A stretch of 64,000 nucleotides of DNA from Sedimentibacter sp. GTDB lineage: Bacteria; Bacillota; Clostridia; Tissierellales; Sedimentibacteraceae. Positions 8,795 through 17,831 of the stretch are shown here, one piece after another (the first letter of the stretch is position 1; each line of letters opens with the position of its first letter). The position numbers were made by a program, and so were the translations under genes. Where the stretch lies: NCBI GenBank assembly GCA_018436705.1, contig JAHDLA010000018.1, positions 186,001-250,000 of the forward strand. Reading direction: 5' to 3'. The notes under the pieces were generated by a model. That model saw only the letters and a program-made list of their open reading frames with translations, was not told the origin of the DNA and searched no databases.

Positions 8795-9053
8795 ATTATC
8801 TTCTCCTTACATTATGTTTATTTATTTGCACAAAACACCATTATTTATAAATTCTAATCAGAATATCATATATATCATGCTACAAGTAAAACAATAAATA
8901 TCTTTATAGCCACAATACAAATATAGCAAACTTCATATTAATAATGCTGCATTACAGTAATTAGACTATATGAATTGCAAAAAAGTTTCAAAGAGCCTAT
9001 AATATTTGATCATATGAATTATATGCTTTGAATCAGTTAAATAGTTGAACAAA
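8795..9053. other. Non-coding AT-rich gap
   Basis: Between the SLH peptidase and the ABC transporter operon. It holds the leader and promoter region of the peptidase gene (AAGGAGAAGATA before its ATG). I see no open frame with a credible ribosome site and no recognised RNA structure. Confidence 0.5.
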
Positions 9054-9087
9054 AGACTGCCCTTCTTTATTTAGGCAGTCTTTTTTA
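9054..9087 (-). terminator. Terminator of the ydj/ynj-like operon
   Basis: Arms AGACTGCC and GGCAGTCT with a 12-base loop. Plus-strand T6 and minus-strand TTTG tails make it bidirectional. It follows the ABC ATPase stop by about 20 bases and closes the nine-gene operon. Confidence 0.88.
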
Positions 9088-9108
9088 CGTTAGTAGAAGA
9101 TAATTGAA

Positions 9109-9885
9109 TTAAAAATCTTTCGTTATATTAACTATTTTATCTGAAAACACAATTTTCCCATCATCAAGCAATATTATGTCTCCAAGAAAATTGTTCACAT
9201 CACTTACATTTGTTTTTTTGCACAAATTCTCAGGTGATTCTGTTAACACTATTTCGCCATCAAACATAAAAGCTATTCTGTCGCTCATTAAAAATGCATC
9301 TTCTTTGTCGTGAGTGATCATAACAATGGTTGTATTAAATTTATTATGAATTTTTAAAATAAAATCACGAATATAAATTTTCAGATTATTGTCAAGACCT
9401 GTGAAGGGTTCATCTAAAAGCAGCACCTTCGGCTCCACGGCCAATGCCCTCATTAGAGCCACCATCTGCTGCTGACCGCCTGAAAGCTGGGTCGGGTATT
9501 TGTTTAAATGTCCACTCATATTAAAAAAGTCCATTAATTCATCTGTCTTTTTATCAATACGGCTTTGGCTTAATTTCTTCATCTTCATTCCAAACTGAAT
9601 ATTATCTCGAACACTTAAGTGAGGAAACAGTTTATTTGTTTGATGAACCATAACAATCTGCCTTTTTTCCATGGGCATGTTATTTATAACATTATTGTCC
9701 AATATAACATTGCCACTGTCAGGAGCAACAGCTCCTGTAATAATTCTTAGTGCAGTGGTCTTACCTGCTCCGCTGGGCCCTAATATGGAAAAGAGCTGTC
9801 CTTTTTCAATACTTAAATTGATATTTTTAAAAAGTTTATTTTTTCCTATAGAATAATTTATATTTTCTAAAGCTAAAAAGCTCAT
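9109..9885 (-). CDS. ABC transporter ATP-binding protein (YnjD-like)
   Basis: A 258-residue ATPase that powers the two permeases encoded just upstream. Walker A is GPSGAGKTT (about residue 37), the signature is LSGGQQQMVALMRA (about 133), Walker B is VLLLDEPF (about 157), and the switch His is in VMITHDKEDA. It groups by sequence with CysA/PotA/ThiQ-type importers of anions, polyamines and thiamine. Its ATG overlaps the stop of the second permease by four bases. In E. coli the matching gene of the ynj cluster is ynjD. The substrate is not known there either, and I do not assign one. Confidence 0.93.
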   Translation of the reverse strand: MSFLALENINYSIGKNKLFKNINLSIEKGQLFSILGPSGAGKTTALRIITGAVAPDSGNVILDNNVINNMPMEKRQIVMVHQTNKLFPHLSVRDNIQFGMKMKKLSQSRIDKKTDELMDFFNMSGHLNKYPTQLSGGQQQMVALMRALAVEPKVLLLDEPFTGLDNNLKIYIRDFILKIHNKFNTTIVMITHDKEDAFLMSDRIAFMFDGEIVLTESPENLCKKTNVSDVNNFLGDIILLDDGKIVFSDKIVNITKDF

Positions 9886-10664
9886 AGTATTTTTCCTTTG
9901 TTAAATGATTTTTCAATTAGTGAACACAGTACCATTACTATTATACCATACAATATGTATATTAAAGTATACACTGATGAAATGTTTCTGTCTGAACCAG
10001 TAATGTAAGGTGTCATTATCATAGAAAAATTTACAAACCTTGAATCTCCTATGAAGAAATTTATAAAATACTGTGAATACGAAATTATAAATGCCATAAT
10101 AAAACTTGTAACATATCCTTTTAAATAAATTGGCACATTAATTAAATAAAAAGACTTCCACCTTGAAGCACCTAGGCCTCTGGCAATGTGCTCCTGCTCA
10201 ATTCCCCAAATTTCATAGCATGAATAAACTATTTTGAAGGAATAGGGCAGAGAAAAATATATGTGAAGAAGTATTACAACGAGTCCGCTGCATCCGGAAA
10301 ATAAGCTAAGAAACATTTTATGGCTTCCAATGCATACGCTGACTACAGGAAGAAGCATGGGAAGATAAAACAAGCTTTCAAGCTGAATTTTATATCTAAA
10401 ATCTGTTGTTATAAAAAATCTGGAGAGCATTATGCTCAAAATCAAAGAAATGAATGCTACCTGCAATGAATATAGTACTGACTTTAATGCAATTATACAG
10501 TCTTGAGAATTAAAAAAATACACAAAACCTCTTAGCGTGAAATTTTGCGGAAGCAGATTTTCCGCTCCCCAGCTTGAAAAAAACGACCATAAAACCATTG
10601 ATGCAAGAGGCAACAAAAGAAATATCATAATAACAATAAATATAATTTTATTTAATATTTTCAT
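9882..10664 (-). CDS. ABC transporter permease (YnjC C-terminal half-like)
   Basis: A 260-residue inner-membrane permease with about six hydrophobic segments. The EAA-like loop is ARGLGASRWKSFYLINVP (about residue 160), the contact site for the ATPase. It overlaps the upstream permease by 17 bases and the ATPase by four, so the three are translationally coupled. E. coli YnjC is a single double-length permease; here the two halves are separate genes. Family assignment is clear and substrate is unknown. Confidence 0.9.
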   Translation of the reverse strand: MKILNKIIFIVIMIFLLLPLASMVLWSFFSSWGAENLLPQNFTLRGFVYFFNSQDCIIALKSVLYSLQVAFISLILSIMLSRFFITTDFRYKIQLESLFYLPMLLPVVSVCIGSHKMFLSLFSGCSGLVVILLHIYFSLPYSFKIVYSCYEIWGIEQEHIARGLGASRWKSFYLINVPIYLKGYVTSFIMAFIISYSQYFINFFIGDSRFVNFSMIMTPYITGSDRNISSVYTLIYILYGIIVMVLCSLIEKSFNKGKIL

Positions 10665-11523
10665 ATTGCACCTTCATTCTCACTTTTAAAAGCCTGTAAT
10701 ATAAAACACAAAGCAATAAAGAAATTGCTATCATAACCATGTTCATTGCCATGCCGTAGGCACGGTACGCCATATCCGGATTTATATAATTATTATATAC
10801 AAGCACTCCCATTGAAGGAGGGTTAGATGGACCTAAAAAGTAAAATCCTTCGTATGCAAATAAATTATAGTTGAATACAACTAAAGCAGACGATAGTATT
10901 GCTCTTTTACAAAGGGGCAGCAAAATCTTTATTATATACATAATGTTTGTACAGCCAAGATTTCTTGCAGCTTCCTTATATGCAGCATCAGTTTTTAACA
11001 ATATGGGATAAACAGAAAATGCAATAAATGGAACTCCTTTAAACACATTGAGCAAAATAACAGCCAATCCTTTTGAATTATAAATAATATTTAAATTATT
11101 TATTTCAAACCCAAAAAATTGAAACAAGTGAAACAAAAATCCTTTATCGCTATATGTATTGTAAATTAAAGCAGCGGCTGCAACATAGGACAAAAAAATC
11201 GGAAACCTGTATGAAACATTTACAAATGAATTTTTTGATTTAGCAACAACATATCCTAAATATGTGCCAAACACTGCAGACAACAAAGCTGATGCTAAAG
11301 CAACAGAAATACTGTATAACAAGCTGCTCATAAATATTCTGTCAGTAAAAAGATTTGCATAGTATTTAAATGTTACTTCATTTAAAAAAAGCTCAGGAAT
11401 TAAACCTAAGCTTTCCTTTAAAGTATTTATTAGAACATATGCTGTAATGGAAAACACAATTAAAAATGAAGGAATCACCAAAATTGCGTTATTTATTTTA
11501 TTGTTCTCCAAAAAGAACCACAT
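10648..11523 (-). CDS. ABC transporter permease (YnjC N-terminal half-like)
   Basis: A 291-residue inner-membrane permease with about six or seven hydrophobic segments and the loop EAARNLGCTNIMYIIKILLP (about residue 180), the ATPase docking site. It pairs with the next gene to form a heterodimeric channel. It overlaps the binding-protein gene by 26 bases, an unusually long overlap, so translation of the two is likely coupled. In E. coli both halves are fused as YnjC. Substrate unknown. Confidence 0.9.
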   Translation of the reverse strand: MWFFLENNKINNAILVIPSFLIVFSITAYVLINTLKESLGLIPELFLNEVTFKYYANLFTDRIFMSSLLYSISVALASALLSAVFGTYLGYVVAKSKNSFVNVSYRFPIFLSYVAAAALIYNTYSDKGFLFHLFQFFGFEINNLNIIYNSKGLAVILLNVFKGVPFIAFSVYPILLKTDAAYKEAARNLGCTNIMYIIKILLPLCKRAILSSALVVFNYNLFAYEGFYFLGPSNPPSMGVLVYNNYINPDMAYRAYGMAMNMVMIAISLLLCVLYYRLLKVRMKVQYENIK

Positions 11524-12694
11524 CCTCCCAAACTTTTTCTATAATGTTTACCAAATCAGCTTTCAATTCAGGTTGCTTGTGATCAGACAGTTCATCATAA
11601 GTTAATATGCTGTTTTTATATTGCTCAGAAGGTGTCAATGATTCATCAAGACTTTTTTGTTCGTCGTCACTTAAGTTATCATATTCTAAAACAGGAAGAT
11701 CTCCCCATCCAACTAAATCCGCTTTTGATATTTGCATTTCCGGAGAAAGTGCTGCTTCAATCAGCTTCATGGAATTTTCAACATGTGGTGCATTGGCTGC
11801 TATTGCCAGATAATGAGTATTAAAAGGTGTTCCATTTTCCCACACAAATGTTTCTGTAGTATCACTCCAGCTCTTGTCCATCACTTTGCTCAATGCTTTA
11901 TTTGCATTGTAATCCATTGCTATATAAATTTCTTTGTCCTGATATAAGCCGTCAAGTTGAGCGGAATCCTTTGGATATGTTTTTCCTTCCTTCCAAAGAT
12001 ATGGTTTTATTTCATTCAAATAGTTCATTGCAGGCATTACAGCTTCTTTAACTGTTTCATAATCTGCTGAAAGATCCTTAATATTTTCATATCCTACAAT
12101 ATCATATATAACAGTTCGTATAAAAGCAGACCCAACAAAATCAGTAGCTTCAGGATATGTGAATGCACCCGAATTACTTATAAGCATCTCTTTTAGCTCT
12201 TGAGAATTTTTTGGTGGTTCAGGCAACAGTTCCTTGTCATGAACAAAAACAAACTGAGCTTTTCCCCAAGGCGCTTCGTATCCTTCTGTTGAATATCCAA
12301 AATCCACAGTTGCCTCAGGTCCTTTTAAATCCACATATTTTTGCGCGTTTTCTATTTTATCCAAAAATGGCCCGTACAACAAGTCATACTGTTTAGCATA
12401 ATAAAAATTTTCTCCGTTAATCCATATAACATCAATAGAGCCATTGTTGCTATAATTTTTCTCATTAGTAAGCTTCATTAAAATTTCATCAATATTCATT
12501 GGAACACGAACGACTTCAACACCGTAGTTCTCCAATGCATATGGCGCCAGTTTGCTGTCAATCCATTCATTGACTCTCTGATCACCGCCCCATCCGTATA
12601 TGGTTACTTTATTATCATCTTTGGGCCTATTAGCAAATACTGCTCCTAAAATAATAATCGCTATTAATCCAATTATTATTATTTTATTTCTCAT
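11498..12694 (-). CDS. ABC transporter substrate-binding protein (YnjB-like)
   Basis: A 398-residue extracellular solute-binding protein. An N-terminal hydrophobic segment (MRNKIIIIGLIAIIILGAVF) is followed by a charged linker; there is no lipobox cysteine, so it is either cleaved or held as a signal anchor. The mature part starts with VTIYGWGGDQRVNEWIDSK, typical of thiamine/iron/polyamine-type binding proteins, and has the long W-rich cleft residues of YnjB proteins (WINGENFYYAKQYDLLYGPF). The start overlaps the phosphatidyltransferase gene by 11 bases. Ligand cannot be read; E. coli YnjB is also unassigned. Confidence 0.88.
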   Translation of the reverse strand: MRNKIIIIGLIAIIILGAVFANRPKDDNKVTIYGWGGDQRVNEWIDSKLAPYALENYGVEVVRVPMNIDEILMKLTNEKNYSNNGSIDVIWINGENFYYAKQYDLLYGPFLDKIENAQKYVDLKGPEATVDFGYSTEGYEAPWGKAQFVFVHDKELLPEPPKNSQELKEMLISNSGAFTYPEATDFVGSAFIRTVIYDIVGYENIKDLSADYETVKEAVMPAMNYLNEIKPYLWKEGKTYPKDSAQLDGLYQDKEIYIAMDYNANKALSKVMDKSWSDTTETFVWENGTPFNTHYLAIAANAPHVENSMKLIEAALSPEMQISKADLVGWGDLPVLEYDNLSDDEQKSLDESLTPSEQYKNSILTYDELSDHKQPELKADLVNIIEKVWEDVVLFGEQ

Positions 12695-13283
12695 GAATTT
12701 TCTCCAACGCTTTTGTAGCTTCTATAAGTCTTTGTATTGCAGTAAACAATACCAATCCGGCATATATAAATGCTATTTCTTTCATAAAGGAATTTAATAT
12801 CATCATAATAGTAAACATAATAAATCCTTCAGTTCTTTCCATGAGGCCAGCCTGATAGTGAAAACTTTTCTTCCCATTGTTCGTCATCAACATACCAGAA
12901 GTTAAAAATACTGACATTGAAAGAACTATTGCACAGGTCAGGCAGAGAAATGCAAATGTAGAATCTTGATGTTTAAGTGCAAACACAATTATAAAGGTTA
13001 GTTCAACCACTCTGTCAAAGCAAATATCCAACAGCGTTCCAGATTTAGTAATTAAGTTCATTTTTCTTGCCATTGCCCCGTCTACAGCATCTAAAAACCC
13101 TGAAAACCACAACAGTATTATTGCTGCAAGTATGTTATTAAAATAGTACATTACGCTTGCTAAGATTCCCACAATCAAAGCAATGCATGTGACATGTGTG
13201 GGCTTAAGCTTTGAATTAATAAAAAACTTCGATGCCATGTCAAAATATTTATCTAAGTATTTTCTGCCATATGTATCAAGCAT
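12684..13283 (-). CDS. CDP-alcohol phosphatidyltransferase (YnjF-like)
   Basis: A 199-residue membrane enzyme that transfers a phosphoalcohol from a CDP-linked donor (CDP-diacylglycerol or a CDP-alcohol) to an acceptor alcohol. The complete signature D-x2-DG-x2-AR-x8-G-x3-D-x3-D is present at about residues 63-88 (LDAVDGAMARKMNL, then SGTLLDICFD). Five or six membrane segments. E. coli ynjF, the last gene of its ynj cluster, is of the same family. It overlaps both neighbours by 8 and 11 bases. Why a lipid-head-group enzyme travels with this transporter is not known; it may modify a lipid needed by the system. Confidence 0.9.
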   Translation of the reverse strand: MLDTYGRKYLDKYFDMASKFFINSKLKPTHVTCIALIVGILASVMYYFNNILAAIILLWFSGFLDAVDGAMARKMNLITKSGTLLDICFDRVVELTFIIVFALKHQDSTFAFLCLTCAIVLSMSVFLTSGMLMTNNGKKSFHYQAGLMERTEGFIMFTIMMILNSFMKEIAFIYAGLVLFTAIQRLIEATKALEKIHEK

Positions 13284-14067
13284 TGCCTTGCTCCTTTTTA
13301 ATAGAACTTACTGCATTAAATCTATTCACCCAAGACGATGATGCTTCTGTTTCAAACAACAGCTCAAGTACGTGTTTAGAATCGTAGGAGTTTTGTTTAA
13401 AGGTGTCTCTGCATGAAGCGCAATAAGTAACTATTTTTTTTGAAGGTGCTTGTGATGCACGAAGTTCAAAAAGTTTTTTACCTTTTTCAGGATACAGCGC
13501 CATAAGCATATTTTTCTTGCCGCAGCACACTGTATTCTCCCTGTTATTTTTAAATTCCAGCACTTCAACTCCAAGTTTATTTAAAATACTTCTAACATGC
13601 TCCGCTGCCTCTATGTCATTGACTATTGGACAGGGATCATGAAGTGAATAAGCTTTGCCTTTCAAAATATTATATTTTTCCTGGGGAAAAATTTCATCTA
13701 TTATTGCCCATGCTGATTGAACATTAACTTCTTTATATTCTGACAGTGTTGCAAAACAGTTTGGACACAATGTATATATATTTTTAATGTTATTTTCTTC
13801 AAATAGCTTGTGTAGGTTCTCTTCTATTTTTTTATAGCCCTCGCCATTATATATATGCTTTGACGGCTTACCGCAACAATATGTGCTGTAAACAAGTCCG
13901 GGAATTTTCTTTTTTAAAAGGTTATAAGATTTCTGGGTTATTTCTTTTCCAAGAGATAAAACAGCACAGCCGGGCCAAAAAATATCCTGACCCGGTTGTA
14001 TATTTGCAAATATTTTACTAAAGCTCATCAATTGATGATTTTTAACAATTAATTCTCTGTAGTTCAT
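13276..14067 (-). CDS. CCG-domain Fe-S oxidoreductase (HdrB-like)
   Basis: A 263-residue cytoplasmic protein with two cysteine-rich CCG domains like those of heterodisulfide reductase subunit B, LutA and GlpC. Visible cysteines are FWPGCAVLS, STYCCGKPS, LCPNCFATL, LHDPCPIVND, NTVCCGKKN and TYCASCRDTF. Such domains bind a non-cubane [4Fe-4S] cluster and handle thiol/disulfide or quinol chemistry. There is no ferredoxin-type CxxCxxC, so electrons must come from a partner. It sits between a VTT membrane protein and the phosphatidyltransferase. A redox step on a sulfur compound is an attractive inference, given the rhodaneses, but is not shown. Confidence 0.85.
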   Translation of the reverse strand: MNYRELIVKNHQLMSFSKIFANIQPGQDIFWPGCAVLSLGKEITQKSYNLLKKKIPGLVYSTYCCGKPSKHIYNGEGYKKIEENLHKLFEENNIKNIYTLCPNCFATLSEYKEVNVQSAWAIIDEIFPQEKYNILKGKAYSLHDPCPIVNDIEAAEHVRSILNKLGVEVLEFKNNRENTVCCGKKNMLMALYPEKGKKLFELRASQAPSKKIVTYCASCRDTFKQNSYDSKHVLELLFETEASSSWVNRFNAVSSIKKEQGNA

Positions 14068-14069
14068 AG

Positions 14070-14786
14070 TTATAGTTCTTTCGTTTTATTTTGTCTGTCG
14101 TTATATAAATGTTTTATTAAAACAACTAAAATACTCAATGCAAATAATATCAACAGCGCAGTTACAAACATCTGCGCACCGCCTGTAAGCATGCCGCCAA
14201 CATAGGAGTAAATTATTGTTGCAGGAAGCTGACCTATGCCTGTTGCTATAAAAAACGGTATAAATCCTATTGATGTAAGTCCCGCCGCATAGCTTATGTA
14301 GTCAAATGATATAAAAGGGAGCAGCCTGCAAATTATTATGGTATGTTTGCCATACTTATCAAAAAAACCATCTACACTTTCAAGAGCAAACTTACTTGTA
14401 ATTTTTTCAACAGCATCCCTGCCCAGCACTCTTGCAATATAAAAGCACAGTGCTGCTCCTGCCATTGAACTGACCCAAGATAAAATTGCACCCTGCCACC
14501 ATCCGAATACTGCTGCGTTTGCAAATGTGATTAAAAACGCAGGAAGCGGTGCTGCCAATGATTGAAACATCATCAGAAAAAAAGACACTACAGCAGCATA
14601 GACACCAAATGACCTTACATACCCGATTATCATATCAACGCTCATAGAGCTGAAAAGCATGAACAACCAGTTAACCTTAGATTTAACACTTGGTATCAAT
14701 AAATAAGATATCACAACTAATGCCAAGATTGCAATAACTATATATTTAATTATTTTTTTGTTTTTTACTGACGTATTACTGTTCAT
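14070..14786 (-). CDS. TVP38/TMEM64 (VTT) family membrane protein, YdjZ-like
   Basis: A 238-residue protein with about six membrane segments and the VTT core (about residues 70-185): LPAFLITFANAAVFGWWQGA, the ALCFYIARVLGRDAVEK segment, and ICRLLPFISFDYISYAAGLT. The family is related to DedA proteins, which move lipids or ions; bacterial members have no settled function. E. coli has two such genes, ydjX and ydjZ, at the head of the matching cluster; here the second copy is at 15776. Two bases separate it from the Fe-S gene, so they are one operon. Confidence 0.9.
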   Translation of the reverse strand: MNSNTSVKNKKIIKYIVIAILALVVISYLLIPSVKSKVNWLFMLFSSMSVDMIIGYVRSFGVYAAVVSFFLMMFQSLAAPLPAFLITFANAAVFGWWQGAILSWVSSMAGAALCFYIARVLGRDAVEKITSKFALESVDGFFDKYGKHTIIICRLLPFISFDYISYAAGLTSIGFIPFFIATGIGQLPATIIYSYVGGMLTGGAQMFVTALLILFALSILVVLIKHLYNDRQNKTKEL

Positions 14787-14797
14787 ATTCCACCTTA

Positions 14798-15736
14798 TTA
14801 TTTTTCTAATTCATTAACTGCACTCCATCTGTAGAATGATTCATCGTAATTAAATGAATTTTCAAATCCTGTCATTTCCAGAACAAGCTGCATATATGCG
14901 GATCTGATACCTGCTGTACAATATGTAACAACTTTATCTTCCTTGCTCAGTCCTGCATCTGTAAAAATCTTTGTAATTTCTTCATTAGATTTTAAAGTGC
15001 TGTCATCATTGAATAAATCTGTAAATTTAATGTGAATTGCTGATGGCAAGTGTCCGCCGTTTGCTTCTCCGTAAAGAACCTGTCCTTCATATTCTTCATC
15101 TGCTCTTACATCCACAACCTTGAAGCCTTCGTAATCAGCTTTTAAAGCATCTGTATTGATGTTGTGTGAATTGTTGATTTCAGAAACAGTTACTTCTGCA
15201 GGAACCGGTTCAGCAGCTCCTTTAACTATATTTAATCCGGAAGCTGTCAAGGAAGCTAATCCTCCGTCAACAATTTTAACATTTTCATAACCTGCAGCAA
15301 TTAATTCCCATGCTATTCTCCCGTCGTCTCCCCAACCGTTCTGTGCTGCGCCGAATAAAATTATTTCTTTATCCATGCTTATTCCAAGATTGCTCAGTGT
15401 TTCACTTAATGCAGCAGGTTCAAGAATTGTTCCCCACATTGGGTCTCCAGGCTTTCCTTCCACATTAGCTAGCATCTGCCAAGTAATGGCAATTGCGTCT
15501 TCAACAGTACCTTCTTTTGCAGCATCTGCTCCTCTTGAATCAATCAACAAAACATTATCCTTGCCTGCAACTGATTTAACATATTCAGCATCTACTACAT
15601 ATTTTCCTTCAAATGCTGAGCCTTCGTTTGAATCAATAGGTTCTTTAACTTCAGGCTGCTCATTAGCAGCACATCCGGCTACAACCATACATAACACTAA
15701 AACTAATACTAAAATCCTTGAAATTTTCATTTTCAT
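14798..15736 (-). CDS. Lipoprotein rhodanese, two-domain sulfurtransferase (YnjE-like)
   Basis: A 312-residue exported lipoprotein (signal with lipobox VVAGC, Cys at 22) with two rhodanese domains. Domain one (about 48-170) lacks the catalytic cysteine; domain two (about 180-310) has it in VVTYCTAGIRS. Rhodaneses transfer sulfane sulfur, for example from thiosulfate or 3-mercaptopyruvate, to thiol acceptors. It would act outside the membrane, like E. coli YnjE, which is exported. Eleven bases separate it from the VTT gene. A second, longer lipoprotein rhodanese is transcribed divergently at 16746, so this locus has an exported sulfurtransferase pair. Confidence 0.92.
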   Translation of the reverse strand: MKMKISRILVLVLVLCMVVAGCAANEQPEVKEPIDSNEGSAFEGKYVVDAEYVKSVAGKDNVLLIDSRGADAAKEGTVEDAIAITWQMLANVEGKPGDPMWGTILEPAALSETLSNLGISMDKEIILFGAAQNGWGDDGRIAWELIAAGYENVKIVDGGLASLTASGLNIVKGAAEPVPAEVTVSEINNSHNINTDALKADYEGFKVVDVRADEEYEGQVLYGEANGGHLPSAIHIKFTDLFNDDSTLKSNEEITKIFTDAGLSKEDKVVTYCTAGIRSAYMQLVLEMTGFENSFNYDESFYRWSAVNELEK

Positions 15737-15775
15737 TCTCTCCTATCGCTTTTATATTAACATTTCTCATTTTAA

Positions 15776-16450
15776 TTACTCATTGCTATTCACAATTTCA
15801 GACTTTAAGTTGAAAATTTTCTTTGGAAGTATAATAAGAACACATAAAGCAACTAATAAAAAGCTTGAATATAATACTATTTTATCCATCGCCATCGAAC
15901 TGTAAGCCAAAGCACCAAAGCATGTGTATATAAATGTTCCTGGTACCATAAAAACCAATGAATACCAGAAATATGTGCTAAACTTTATATTTGTAATCCC
16001 GTAGACGTAATTTTGCAAATTAAACGGAAACAATGGAATCAATCTGCTTATAATTAATATTGTGTTGCCGTGTTCCTTAATGTAACTATCAAGTTTTGAC
16101 ATACGTTCGTTTTTCTCAGACATTTTCTTTACAGAATCCCTGCCTATATACCTGCCTATTAAAAAAGACAAAGAAACTCCTATTGTTGATCCAATAACCA
16201 CATAAACTGTACCCCAAAATGCCCCGAATATTATTCCCGCTAACACTGTTATTGGAAGTCCGGGAACAAATAAAACAGTGGCTAAAGCAAACATTACAAT
16301 AAACACACAAGGTGCCATAATACCAAATGATTTAATGTACAGCTTAAGCTCATTAATGTTATCAAAACTGAAAAAATCATATATTTTATATTGCTTGATT
16401 ACAATTATTAATACTAAAAAAGTAAGTATTATAAAAATTTTTTTCTTCAT
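15776..16450 (-). CDS. TVP38/TMEM64 (VTT) family membrane protein, YdjX-like
   Basis: First gene of the nine-gene minus-strand operon. The frame extends to 16489, but ATG at 16450 has AAAGG seven bases upstream and is the better start, giving about 224 residues. Five or six membrane segments and the VTT core: FVPGLPITVLAGIIFGAFWG, SFLIGRYIGRDSVKK and ISRLIPLFPFNLQNYVYGIT. It is a homologue of the protein at 14070, but the two are clearly diverged, not a fresh duplication. E. coli ydjX and ydjZ show the same doubling. Transport of a lipid or a small anion is possible and unproven. Confidence 0.9.
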   Translation of the reverse strand: MKKKIFIILTFLVLIIVIKQYKIYDFFSFDNINELKLYIKSFGIMAPCVFIVMFALATVLFVPGLPITVLAGIIFGAFWGTVYVVIGSTIGVSLSFLIGRYIGRDSVKKMSEKNERMSKLDSYIKEHGNTILIISRLIPLFPFNLQNYVYGITNIKFSTYFWYSLVFMVPGTFIYTCFGALAYSSMAMDKIVLYSSFLLVALCVLIILPKKIFNLKSEIVNSNE

Positions 16451-16681
16451 TATCATACCTTTAATCAATAAATTATCAAAGTCTACCATTTATACTAACA
16501 CAATTGGACAGTTAATTCTAATAATATAAATTCATATGAAATAGGCAGTATAGAAGTTTTTTTTATATTAATACTATAAATACTATTACAATAATTTTAA
16601 TTATTTAGATAAATTTGGAATCATATAAAAGTTTGGGAATTTTTTTTATTTTTTCATAACTTTTATTCATGGCTACTTAGC

Positions 16682-16710
16682 TTGACTTAGCATTTATTAA
16701 CTGTTAGTAT
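16682..16710 (+). promoter_or_regulatory. Sigma-A promoter for the plus-strand rhodanese
   Basis: TTGACT (16682-16687), a 17-base spacer, and TAGTAT (16705-16710). It predicts a start near 16717 and a short leader with TTTGGAGG just before the ATG at 16746. The 295 bases between 16450 and 16746 otherwise show only AT-rich sequence and must also hold the divergent promoter. Confidence 0.65.
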
Positions 16711-16745
16711 TTTAACGCTATAAAAAAACTATTTGGAGGCTAAAA

Positions 16746-17831
16746 ATGAATAAAAGGTATATATCTCTGTTTCTTGCTCTTATACTAGTGGTAAGTGTAT
16801 TTTCAGGATGCAGCCAAGATAAGAAGGACTCAATCGATGGAGAACCTTCAACTGAAAAACCTACTGCTGAGGAACAATTACAAGAAGTAGAAGCTGTTGA
16901 TGTAGAAAAAGTTTTCGTCACACCACAATGGTTGCAAAGTGTAATCGGTGGAAATCAAAATGAATCAGATAATTATATTATTTTGGAAGCTAGTTGGGGA
17001 GCTGTTGATGACAGCCCTAATTACAATACAGGCCATATCCCTGGTGCTGTACATGTAGACATATCAAGCATCGAAGGTGAACCATATTGGAATATTAAAA
17101 CTCCCGAAGAAGTTGAACAGGCAATGCTTGACCTTGGAATTACAAAAGATAGAACAGTAATTCTTTACGGTTCTGATGTTTCAGGAACTGCGAGAGTTGC
17201 ATATGCTTATCTTTGGGCAGGAGTAGAAAATGTTAAAGTTTTAGATGGCAGTTTGGATGCGTGGACAAATGCTGGATATGAATTAGAAACAACTGCAAAC
17301 ACTGCAACTCCTGCAACAGAATTTGGAGCAACAGTTCCGGTACATCCTGAATACTGGACATCAATTGAAGATGCAGCAAAAAAAGTAAACGAAGATCCTA
17401 ATTTCCGCTTGGTGAGCATCCGCTCATATGAAGAGTTCATAGGGGAAACAAGTGGCTATTCATACATTGACAAAGCAGGTGAACCAAAAGGCGCCGTTTG
17501 GGGAAAAGCAGGAAGCGATCCTTATCACATGGAAGATTACACCCATGAAGATGGAACTTGTATAACAATGGATGAAATGAAAGAACTATGGGAAGGCCTA
17601 GATTTTACTTTAGATAACCATCTTGCTTTTTACTGTGGAACAGGTTGGCGAGCATCAATCCCGTTCTTGATTATGTATGAAAACGGATATAAAAATATTA
17701 GTATGTTTGATGGCGGATGGTATCAATGGCAAATGAATGATGAACTTCCAGTACAACTTAATGATCCAAATGCCGGTGAAGTAGTCTACACAACGGTAGG
17801 TGAACTTCCTAATGATAAAGCAGCGAAATAA
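16746..17831 (+). CDS. Lipoprotein rhodanese (YnjE-like thiosulfate sulfurtransferase)
   Basis: A 361-residue exported lipoprotein: signal peptide with lipobox VFSGC (Cys about 21), an acidic linker, then two rhodanese domains. Domain one (about 55-190) has no catalytic Cys (VILYGSDVSGTAR); domain two (about 195-345) carries LAFYCGTGWRAS, the six-residue active loop type C-G-T-G-W-R seen in YnjE. It starts 256 bases from the divergent operon that carries a shorter rhodanese, so the two probably serve the same extracytoplasmic sulfur chemistry. A good promoter and ribosome site precede it. Activity toward thiosulfate is family inference. Confidence 0.92.
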   Translation: MNKRYISLFLALILVVSVFSGCSQDKKDSIDGEPSTEKPTAEEQLQEVEAVDVEKVFVTPQWLQSVIGGNQNESDNYIILEASWGAVDDSPNYNTGHIPGAVHVDISSIEGEPYWNIKTPEEVEQAMLDLGITKDRTVILYGSDVSGTARVAYAYLWAGVENVKVLDGSLDAWTNAGYELETTANTATPATEFGATVPVHPEYWTSIEDAAKKVNEDPNFRLVSIRSYEEFIGETSGYSYIDKAGEPKGAVWGKAGSDPYHMEDYTHEDGTCITMDEMKELWEGLDFTLDNHLAFYCGTGWRASIPFLIMYENGYKNISMFDGGWYQWQMNDELPVQLNDPNAGEVVYTTVGELPNDKAAK

